Below, piece by piece: positions 25,221-31,806 of a DNA stretch of 49,250 bases. Source of the DNA: JBMOPD01 sp049323615 (GTDB lineage Bacteria; Bacillota; Desulfotomaculia; Desulfotomaculales; Desulfocucumaceae); the NCBI GenBank assembly GCA_049323615.1, contig JBMOPD010000050.1:1-49250 (forward strand), read 5' to 3'. The notes below the pieces were generated by a model. It did no database searches. It was given only the letters and a program-made list of their open reading frames with translations, and was not told the DNA's origin. Positions within the stretch are counted from its first letter, which is position 1. Every line of letters starts with the position of its first letter. A program made the position numbers and the translations under genes.

Positions 25221-26024
25221 CTATTCGGCATCCTTGAAGCGGACCATCGGGCACTGCTTGCAGACATGCAGGCCGGGGAATTCCTGGCCCGGTGATCCCA
25301 CCATGGAGGACCCGCCGTATTTGGCAGTGCGGCGAATCAGCTGCTTGATTAAATCACCAATGTCCTTGCCGGGGATAAAAACGTTGACCTCGCCCGTTTC
25401 AGTTTTCCCGGAGGTATAACTGCCGGCGCACATGGTGTTCATGTTGGGCTTCTGTTCATTGTAGCAATACGCCATCCCGCCGCAAACGGCCGAATTGATG
25501 GTATGATTGAATGTAAGGTTGGGTACCTTTTTGCCGCCTATATAGTCATTCAGGATGTGGTACGCCTGCAGAGGATTGACCACTAAAAATATCACATCCG
25601 GTTCAAAATTGGCCCTGCCCAGGGGGGCGGTGGCAAATCCCTTTAATCCCTTGGGGAGTCTCGGTTTGGCCCAGAGGCATTCTTTGGCCATGTCCCAGTC
25701 AACAGTATATTTTACATGGTCATCAACCTCTGGGTCGCTAGGCTCCCGAAATCCGAAACAGGTGCGGGCATTGCCGCACATAAGGTTGTCGTCGGTTGCC
25801 TTCACAATGCAGTCATTCATGCGGGAAGCCAGGGCAATCTGGCAGACGGTCATTTTGGGGCCGGGAATTTTTTCAGCCTTGAAATTATCATACTCCGCCT
25901 GGTCCCAGAAAAACTTGACTGCCACCGGGTGATAGGTCAGTTTGTAAAGGTATTCCATGGCGTCGGCCGTTTCTTCGAAGGTTAGCTGTTCCTTCTCTGA
26001 AAGAGCATTAATGTCTAAAAGCAA
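25221..26024 (-). CDS. DUF169 family protein
   Basis: 267 residues matching DUF169, an uncharacterised family common in strict anaerobes. Features: HPVAVKFFWDQAEY near the start, and about nine cysteines, several in short motifs (CGNARTCFGF, CGGMAYC, and the C-terminal CKQCPMV), so a redox or metal role is plausible. No signal peptide or membrane segment. TTG start with GGAGAGG upstream. Third gene of a minus-strand run with a TauE/SafE exporter and a membrane protein, 18 bases from the latter. Confidence 0.85.
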   Translation of the reverse strand: MLLDINALSEKEQLTFEETADAMEYLYKLTYHPVAVKFFWDQAEYDNFKAEKIPGPKMTVCQIALASRMNDCIVKATDDNLMCGNARTCFGFREPSDPEVDDHVKYTVDWDMAKECLWAKPRLPKGLKGFATAPLGRANFEPDVIFLVVNPLQAYHILNDYIGGKKVPNLTFNHTINSAVCGGMAYCYNEQKPNMNTMCAGSYTSGKTETGEVNVFIPGKDIGDLIKQLIRRTAKYGGSSMVGSPGQEFPGLHVCKQCPMVRFKDAE

Positions 26025-26042
26025 TTTGACCTCTCCTCCGCT

Positions 26043-26573
26043 TTATTTAACATCACGCAAGTTAAAATCTGAATTCATTACATTTTTAAAATAGGGTATA
26101 TATGGTTTCAGCCGGGCGAAAATTATCCGCGCCAGCAGGTAGCACACCAGGAAGGTGAAAAAATAACCGGTGGTCCAGCCCTTAAAAAAGAGAGGGAACC
26201 TGATGTCCCCGAACCGGGTCTGCATCCAGGCCAGGGCAAAGAATGCAGGCCACAGGTAGGATGCCGAAAGGCCGAACATGCTGAAAAACAGTAGCCCGAA
26301 GGTATCGTTGGCTTCACGGTTGACGGCCTTGTATTCGGATTTTTCTTTTAAACGCAGAGCCACCATTGATAACTGGTGCAGCTCTCCCAGGCGGGAGTTA
26401 AGCCGGGTGTAATAGCCCCGGTTGGCCCGGAAGACCAGTGAAGTGGTAAGGTCGCCGATGAGTACGGTAATCACGGCCAGCAAAAATGTGCCGGTAAAAT
26501 AATCGGGTACCGGCCAGCCGGTCAGCCGGTAAAGGCTGATTAGAAATCCATCAAGCGCCGTCCACCAATCCAT
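26043..26573 (-). CDS. Membrane protein of unknown function, exporter-linked
   Basis: 176 residues: one membrane segment at about 24-46, a long charged cytoplasmic helix (about 50-88, RLGELHQLSMVALRLKEKSEYKAVNREAND), and two or three more membrane segments at about 92-116 and 133-152. The layout resembles DUF106/EMC3-like insertase relatives but the sequence match is weak. It lies between the TauE/SafE exporter and DUF169 genes in the same direction and probably works with the exporter. Confidence 0.7.
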   Translation of the reverse strand: MDWWTALDGFLISLYRLTGWPVPDYFTGTFLLAVITVLIGDLTTSLVFRANRGYYTRLNSRLGELHQLSMVALRLKEKSEYKAVNREANDTFGLLFFSMFGLSASYLWPAFFALAWMQTRFGDIRFPLFFKGWTTGYFFTFLVCYLLARIIFARLKPYIPYFKNVMNSDFNLRDVK

Positions 26574-26664
26574 TTTTTACACCCGCTTTCCCTTTAAAAA
26601 TCTAACGCCGGGGCCTGCGGCATCAAGTTGCCGCCGGCCCCACGATAAGATAAAAGACACTGTT

Positions 26665-27846
26665 TTACATCGGTACCCAGGCTGTGCCGAAAAAGCCCTT
26701 GCTGAAGTATCCCAGGCCGACATATAAAGCAAGCACGACGAATATACGCTTCAGCCAGATGTCGGGGATATACTTCTGGGTGCGCGGGCCCACCATGGAA
26801 CCGATGAATATACCAATCAGTTCGGTGCCGATGAGCGCCCAGTCCACGGCGGCCCCGGCGAAGTTAAGGTAAGAGGCGATGCTCATCACCATGCTGGCGA
26901 ACACCGCCAGAGCCGATGTGCCGGCCACCACGAACATGGGCAGCCCCACCAGGCTGGTCAGGTAAGGAACATACAGGAAGCCTCCGCCCACTCCGAGGAA
27001 GGAGGAAATGGCAGCGATGATCACGCCGCCGATAAAGGCCATAATGGGGTTAAATCCAAACTCGGCGCCGAAGAAGGAAAATTCGATCCTGCCCAGACCC
27101 CATTTGGTGACCTTGATCCCTTCCGCCTGCTGGGCACCCTTTTCCTTGACACTCTTTTCAAAGGCCTGGGCCGCAGCCTTGGCGGCCTTTTTGCCCGCCT
27201 GCCCCCTGGGGGTGGTCTCGTACAGGAGGAAGCCGCCCACCACGAACACGGCCACGCCGAACCAGCCCTGGTACTGGCTGAAGGATATCTTGCCGCCGGT
27301 GATGATGGGGATCATTACTCCGCCGAAAAGTGATCCGAGACCCAGGGCCAGACCCAGGGGCCAGGCCAGACGCTTGGCCCGCAGGTAGTTCAGGCTGCTG
27401 ATGGCCGAAGACAGACCCACCAGCCACTGGTTGGCCATGCGGATGCAGTCGGTGAGAATCTTGTTTAACTCGGGGGTCGTCTTTTTAAAGCCCTTGGTAT
27501 AGTCACCCAATCCAAAGACGGTCATGTGACCCACACCGGCCATGATGCCGCCGAAGGCGCCCACGGTTGAGAAAATCCAGCCCACCCAGACAGCCCACAG
27601 CAAGGCCAGAATGGGATTAACCCTGGGGGCACCGGGTATTCCCAGGAATCCGCGGGGGGCATTGGGATCGATCTGCCCTGCGCCCGTCCCTACGGGTGCC
27701 TTGGCGATGGCCGCCCCCAGCTTTCCTCCCAGGCCGAGGTCGTTGCCCACCTGCGCGCCCGACGCCAATGTGCCAAATACCAGTCCACTCAATAGTAATA
27801 CCAGAATAACTATAGATGCCTTATACAACCTTTTTTTCTCGAACAA
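26665..27846 (-). CDS. TauE/SafE (TSUP) anion exporter
   Basis: 393 residues, longer than the usual ~260. It has an N-terminal membrane segment or signal (about 9-31), a glycine-rich insertion, then two TSUP halves: GAFGGIMAGVGHM (about 97) and the mirrored FLGVGGGFLYVPYL (about 288), with a charged cytoplasmic loop (about 208-250) between. The family moves sulfite, sulfonates or other C2/sulfur anions across the membrane. TTG start at 27846 with only a weak GGGGA site; no ATG exists upstream before a stop. First gene of an operon with a membrane protein and DUF169, opposite a molybdopterin reductase operon, which suggests sulfite or thiosulfate traffic. Confidence 0.88.
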   Translation of the reverse strand: MFEKKRLYKASIVILVLLLSGLVFGTLASGAQVGNDLGLGGKLGAAIAKAPVGTGAGQIDPNAPRGFLGIPGAPRVNPILALLWAVWVGWIFSTVGAFGGIMAGVGHMTVFGLGDYTKGFKKTTPELNKILTDCIRMANQWLVGLSSAISSLNYLRAKRLAWPLGLALGLGSLFGGVMIPIITGGKISFSQYQGWFGVAVFVVGGFLLYETTPRGQAGKKAAKAAAQAFEKSVKEKGAQQAEGIKVTKWGLGRIEFSFFGAEFGFNPIMAFIGGVIIAAISSFLGVGGGFLYVPYLTSLVGLPMFVVAGTSALAVFASMVMSIASYLNFAGAAVDWALIGTELIGIFIGSMVGPRTQKYIPDIWLKRIFVVLALYVGLGYFSKGFFGTAWVPM

Positions 27847-28202
27847 ACCTGTCCCCGGCTGATACTGAATTCATCCCCGCTCCTGCCATAAACAGCCGGA
27901 ACGCGGGGATGACGGCCCTCCCTGCCGGGTATTTACACCTCTTTCGTTCCAGATTTGCCTTACACACTTCCGGAGTAAAGCACGGACATTGGAAGACCCA
28001 ATTTTTCGCCATTGTCTAAAATTTTTTTAGAAAACGAAAACTACGATACCAAAAGCCTCTCACGCTAACCGACACTGATAAGAACTGATCCGCCTTTTAA
28101 TCTTCACCTGCCTACCCTACCCGGCATCGGTCATCACTTATGTTTAAAGTTCCCTCCTTTCCCTTCATTATTCTGAAAGAACCTTTACTTTTTTACCCTA
28201 CC

Positions 28203-28230
28203 AAAAAAAACGGCTGACCAATGTCAGCCA
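28203..28230 (-). terminator. Intrinsic terminator of the Crp-like sensor gene
   Basis: GGCTGAC / GTCAGCC with a 4-nt loop, followed on the minus strand by G and eight T. It lies about 120 bases after the stop of the Crp-like gene and overlaps the first dyad of the array at 28222. Confidence 0.7.
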
Positions 28231-28283
28231 GGCGACCGCCGCATTGTCATCTTAACGACATATACAATGTCAACAAGATGACA
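28222..28283. promoter_or_regulatory. Array 1 of TGTC-N8-GACA dyads (three units, 23-bp period)
   Basis: Dyads start at 28222 (TGTC-N8-GACC), 28245 (TGTC-N8-GACA) and 28268 (TGTC-N8-GACA), spaced exactly 23 bp. Only the dyad bases are conserved. The form, 16 bp with TGTC arms, fits a Crp/Fnr-type dimer of the CooA kind. The array lies downstream of the Crp-like sensor gene and 376-439 bp upstream of the TauE/SafE operon. The remaining gap 27847-28221 is AT-rich and shows no credible gene. Confidence 0.65.
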
Positions 28284-28349
28284 AATATCCTTTAACCTTA
28301 TTCCTTTTACATCAACCACCTGCCAAGATTATAGGGCTGCCGTTTCAGA

Positions 28350-28763
28350 TCAGGGATTCACTTCGGGCATTCCGCAGGCCAGTATGCGTATAACCTTATT
28401 CAGAAAAAAGGGGTTGCAGCTCAGAAAATTGATAAAATCCTCTTTTGTCACTGAAATAAGCGCCACATCTTCCACTGCCCCCGCAAAACAGGTCCTTACC
28501 GTTCCACATAAAGCCTCGGCCAGGCCGATCAGCTCCCCCGGCCCCCGGATGCTTCCCACTGTAACCCTGCGGCCCTCCCCGGCCAGGCGGTATACTCTCA
28601 CCAGGCCGGATTCCACCAGGTATATGCTTTCCGCTGAGTCACCCGGGCTGTAAACCACCTGGCCTTTTTTATACTCAATCCTGCTGCCCATGTCCCTGAT
28701 TAATTCAACTTCATATTCTTTTACAGACAATTCACTGAACCCGGGATCAGCCATGGGTTTCAA
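28350..28763 (-). CDS. Crp/Fnr-type sensor domain without DNA-binding domain
   Basis: 137 residues: only the cyclic-nucleotide-binding-like beta roll (IEYKKGQVVYSPGDSAESIYLVESGLVRVYRL, GSIRGPGELIGLAEALCG, TCFAGAVEDVALISVTKEDF), ending where the dimer helix would start. No HTH follows in any frame in the ~120 bases before its terminator, so it is not a simple frameshift. It is clearly paralogous to the full-length protein at 34088 (shared GRRVTVGSIR, GLAE, RTCFAGA with a conserved Cys). TTG 28763 has a G-run upstream; ATG 28754 is an alternative. It may be a remnant, or a sensor that forms heterodimers and blocks DNA binding. Confidence 0.75.
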   Translation of the reverse strand: MKPMADPGFSELSVKEYEVELIRDMGSRIEYKKGQVVYSPGDSAESIYLVESGLVRVYRLAGEGRRVTVGSIRGPGELIGLAEALCGTVRTCFAGAVEDVALISVTKEDFINFLSCNPFFLNKVIRILACGMPEVNP

Positions 28764-28893
28764 AACGCCATTCCCCCCAGCGCGAACTCACTGAAGCTTT
28801 TATTTAGAGTATCAGAAAAAACGCCGCTTTGCTGTCCTGAGTACGACCAAGAAATTGTCGGCTATTTCACAATTGTGATTTAATCCTTTATTA

Positions 28894-28977
28894 TGTCGGC
28901 TGAATGATATTTTTTTGTCGTCAATTAGACATTGTTTTTGTCAATGCCGTGACATTGAAAATGTCCTATATCTGATA
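28894..28977. promoter_or_regulatory. Array 2 of TGTC-N8-GA(C/T)A dyads (four units, 22-23-bp period)
   Basis: Dyads start at 28894 (ends GATA), 28916 (GACA), 28939 (GACA) and 28962 (GATA), with spacings 22, 23 and 23 bp. A weaker unit with CACA lies at 28856. The array fills the divergent gap between the Crp-like sensor gene and the molybdopterin oxidoreductase operon. The same dyad with the same period forms array 1. Confidence 0.7.
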
Positions 28978-29029
28978 TTTTTTTTATAACGAAATATTAT
29001 CTTATGCATCACAAATTGTTATTAAAGGC

Positions 29030-29040
29030 GGGGGGGGGGG
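29030..29040 (+). repeat. Run of eleven G in the reductase operon leader
   Basis: Eleven consecutive G about 108 bases upstream of the molybdopterin oxidoreductase start, in otherwise AT-rich DNA. Such tracts slip during replication and can alter promoter spacing; they are also a common place for sequencing errors. Confidence 0.8.
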
Positions 29041-29147
29041 ATAATCCGTTGAGTTCCTGAAATACCTTAATTTCTTACCAGAATTTTTCGGTGCCCTAAA
29101 AAGCAAAAAAAGTGCGGCGCCAAAAGCAACAGGGAGGGTCTTTTTTT

Positions 29148-31229
29148 ATGCAGGAAATATACAGCATCTGTTTGATGTGCACTGTAAGATGCCCGATTAA
29201 AGTGATGGTAAAAAATGATGATGTAAAGCTTATTGAGGGAAACCCCCATGTGGCGGGTATTGAAGGCAGTATCTGCCCCAAAGGGGCGGCCGGGGTCAGC
29301 CTTTTAAACGATGACGAAAGGCTTAAAGCCCCATTGATCAGAACGGGCCCCAGGGGTTCCGGGCAGTGGCGGGAAGCCTCCTGGGAGGAAGCGCTGGATT
29401 ACGTGGCCGAAAAGCTTAAGGAAATCAAGGATAAGTACGGCGGACGGAGCATAGCGCTGACCGAAAGGGCCCACCTCAACTCGCACATAAGCAAGACCTT
29501 CATGAAGGCCATCGGGTCCCCCAACTACTTTACCCACGATTCCTGCTGCAAGGGTTCTCTTAATACAGCCTTCCGGTCCCTGACCGGGTATCCGGACGGC
29601 AACATAGGGATTGATATAGGAAAGGCAAAGTATGTTGTTGCGTATGGCCGGAATCTTTTCGAATCGATTGAACTTAAGGTAGTCAAGCAGTTAACCCGGG
29701 CTATGGACAAGGGGACCAAACTGATTTACATCGACCCCAGGGTAACCGTCACCGCCACCAGGGCACACAAATACCTCATGATCAGGCCGGGCACCGACCT
29801 GGCCCTGAACTACGCCCTGATGCACGTCATTATCAAGGAAGGCCTCTATGATAAAGAGTTCGTAAACCGTTGGGTGGTGGGCTTCAAGGCGCTGCAAAGC
29901 TTTGTTGAGCCATACAGTCCGAAGTGGGCGGAGCAGGAAACCGGAATACCGGCCGGCGAAATCGTCTCCCTGGCCAGGGAAGTCAGCGAAGCCAAGCCCT
30001 CGGTGGTTTTCCATTACGGCTACCGCTGCTCCCATTATCTAAACGAGGTTTATTTCAGAAGGTCCCTCATCATGCTGAACGCCCTCATGGGCAACTTTGA
30101 AGCCCCCGGAGGGGTATTCATCAAAAAGGGCGCCAAGGATGCAGGGAAAAAGCCCCTGAGGAAACTGCTGGACCAGGATCTGCCCAAGGTAACCGACGAA
30201 AGGTGCGACGGGGTGGGAACACCGAAATTTCCCACGCCCGATCCGGCCCATGGGGTGGTCCAGATGCTTCCCAATGTCATTCTGTCCGAAGACCCGTACC
30301 CCATCAAGGCCCTGCTGGTCTGGCGCCATGACCCCATGCTTTCCATTCCCGACTATGAAAACAACAAGCGGGCCATGGAGAAACTGGACCTCCTGGTGGC
30401 CATTGACATCCATTACAGCGAAACGGCCTGGATGGCCGACGTCATCCTGCCGGAGTCCATCTACCTGGAGAGGGGCGACTCCATCCAGGAGGCCAACGGC
30501 CTGAAGCCCAGCCTGGTGATCCGCAACCCGGCGGTAACACCCAGGTACGAAACCAGGCCGGGCTGGGAGATAATGAAACTCCTCGCCGAAAGGCTGGGTA
30601 TCGGCCGATACTTCCCCTACAACTCGCTGGAGGATTTGTGGACTTACCAGCTGGAAGGAACCGGCCTGACATTGAAGGACTTCGAGGCCAAGGGCGTGGT
30701 CTCTCTCAGCAAAGATCCCATTTACTGGGACCGCGAGGACGGCCTGAAGCTGAAAACCCCGTCCGGGAAAATAGAATTTGTGTCCAGCCTTTTTGAACAG
30801 AACGGCATTCCCTCCTTCCCCGCCTACGAGCCGGTCAGCTCTCCCGGGGAGGGCGCCTTCCGCCTGATGATCGGGCGGACTGTGGCTCATACCCACGTTT
30901 CCACCCAGAACAACCCGCTTCTGAATGAGCTGACACCCGAAAACGTGCTCTGGATCAACACCCGGGAAGCGGAGAAACTGGGCGTTAAGAACGGCCAGAC
31001 GGTTGAAGTGTCATCTTCCCGCGGGACAGAGACCATCAAGGCCTTTGTCACCGACCTCATCCACCCCGAGGCGGTATTCATACTGCACGGCTTCGGGCGC
31101 AAAGTGCCGGTGCTGACCAGGTGCTACAAGAAGGGGGCCAGCGACACCATGCTCCAGGAAAATGTAACCGACATGGTGGGCGGGAGCCCGGCCTTACAGC
31201 ATGTCTATGTCAGCGTGAAGCCGGTTTGA
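29148..31229 (+). CDS. Cytoplasmic molybdopterin oxidoreductase, PhsA/PsrA-like
   Basis: 693 residues. N-terminal [4Fe-4S] motif C8-x2-C11-x3-C15-x27-C43; molybdopterin domains with a cysteine pair at the metal-ligand position (THDSCCKGS, about 130-138), GRNLFES, YIDPRVT, ADVILPES; C-terminal dinucleotide-binding domain with HVSTQNNP and LGVKNGQTVEV. It belongs to the DMSO-reductase superfamily near thiosulfate/polysulfide reductases. No Tat signal: the protein starts seven residues before the first cluster cysteine, so it is cytoplasmic. ATG 29148 has AGGGAGGG upstream. The following genes give it a four-cluster ferredoxin and an NAD(P)H flavoprotein, not a NrfD membrane anchor. Substrate inferred as a sulfur compound; others cannot be excluded. 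Confidence 0.88.
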   Translation: MQEIYSICLMCTVRCPIKVMVKNDDVKLIEGNPHVAGIEGSICPKGAAGVSLLNDDERLKAPLIRTGPRGSGQWREASWEEALDYVAEKLKEIKDKYGGRSIALTERAHLNSHISKTFMKAIGSPNYFTHDSCCKGSLNTAFRSLTGYPDGNIGIDIGKAKYVVAYGRNLFESIELKVVKQLTRAMDKGTKLIYIDPRVTVTATRAHKYLMIRPGTDLALNYALMHVIIKEGLYDKEFVNRWVVGFKALQSFVEPYSPKWAEQETGIPAGEIVSLAREVSEAKPSVVFHYGYRCSHYLNEVYFRRSLIMLNALMGNFEAPGGVFIKKGAKDAGKKPLRKLLDQDLPKVTDERCDGVGTPKFPTPDPAHGVVQMLPNVILSEDPYPIKALLVWRHDPMLSIPDYENNKRAMEKLDLLVAIDIHYSETAWMADVILPESIYLERGDSIQEANGLKPSLVIRNPAVTPRYETRPGWEIMKLLAERLGIGRYFPYNSLEDLWTYQLEGTGLTLKDFEAKGVVSLSKDPIYWDREDGLKLKTPSGKIEFVSSLFEQNGIPSFPAYEPVSSPGEGAFRLMIGRTVAHTHVSTQNNPLLNELTPENVLWINTREAEKLGVKNGQTVEVSSSRGTETIKAFVTDLIHPEAVFILHGFGRKVPVLTRCYKKGASDTMLQENVTDMVGGSPALQHVYVSVKPV

Positions 31230-31281
31230 CAGGCCTTTTGTAACCGTCAAAAGGACACGAATTTGACTTGGGAGGGTAACC

Positions 31282-31794
31282 ATGAGCCATTACTATTTAT
31301 TTCATGACGATAAAAAATGTATCTCCTGCCGTGCCTGCCAGGTGCAGTGCAAAATCAACAAGGGCCTGGGCGTGGGACCGAAGCCGAACCAGATTGTCGA
31401 GGTGGGTCCGGATAAAACGGACGGCAAACCCCGGGCGGCTTACGTATTCATGTCCTGCTTCCACTGCGAAAAGCCCTGGTGCCTGGCGGCGTGCCCCAGC
31501 GGCGCCATTCAGAAGCGGGCCGGGGACGGCATCATATTCATCGATCCGGACCTGTGCGTAGGTTGTAAAAGCTGCATCATAGCCTGCCCCTGGAGCGCCC
31601 CCCAGTGGGACATGAAAAAAGATGTGGCCGTAAAATGCGACTACTGCAAGGACCGTATCGACGCCGGGCGGAAACCTGCCTGCGTCACTGCCTGCCCCAC
31701 CAACTGCCTGACTTTTGACACCGCGGACCACTTGCCGGACACAAAGCGCGTGAGGTTCGCCAGGGAAATATATTCGGGCAAGACCATTAAATAG
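31282..31794 (+). CDS. Four-cluster ferredoxin subunit (DmsB/PhsB type)
   Basis: 170 residues with sixteen cluster cysteines in the usual four groups: CISCRACQVQC, CFHCEKPWCLAAC, CVGCKSCIIAC, and CDYCKD with CVTACP. This is the electron-wire subunit of DMSO-reductase-type enzymes, carrying up to four [4Fe-4S] clusters. No signal peptide, so cytoplasmic. It lies 52 bases after the large subunit, with GGGAGGG before the ATG, and 12 bases before the flavoprotein gene, so it links the two. Confidence 0.93.
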   Translation: MSHYYLFHDDKKCISCRACQVQCKINKGLGVGPKPNQIVEVGPDKTDGKPRAAYVFMSCFHCEKPWCLAACPSGAIQKRAGDGIIFIDPDLCVGCKSCIIACPWSAPQWDMKKDVAVKCDYCKDRIDAGRKPACVTACPTNCLTFDTADHLPDTKRVRFAREIYSGKTIK

Positions 31795-31806
31795 CGGGGT
31801 GAATTT

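Noticed and set aside
27821..28012. 63-residue minus-strand ORF upstream of the TauE/SafE gene
   Set aside because: No ribosome site, odd composition and overlap with the exporter start.
28222..28977. CRISPR array or simple tandem repeat
   Set aside because: Only 8 bases per 23-bp unit are conserved and they form a dyad; no direct repeat of CRISPR length, no cas genes.
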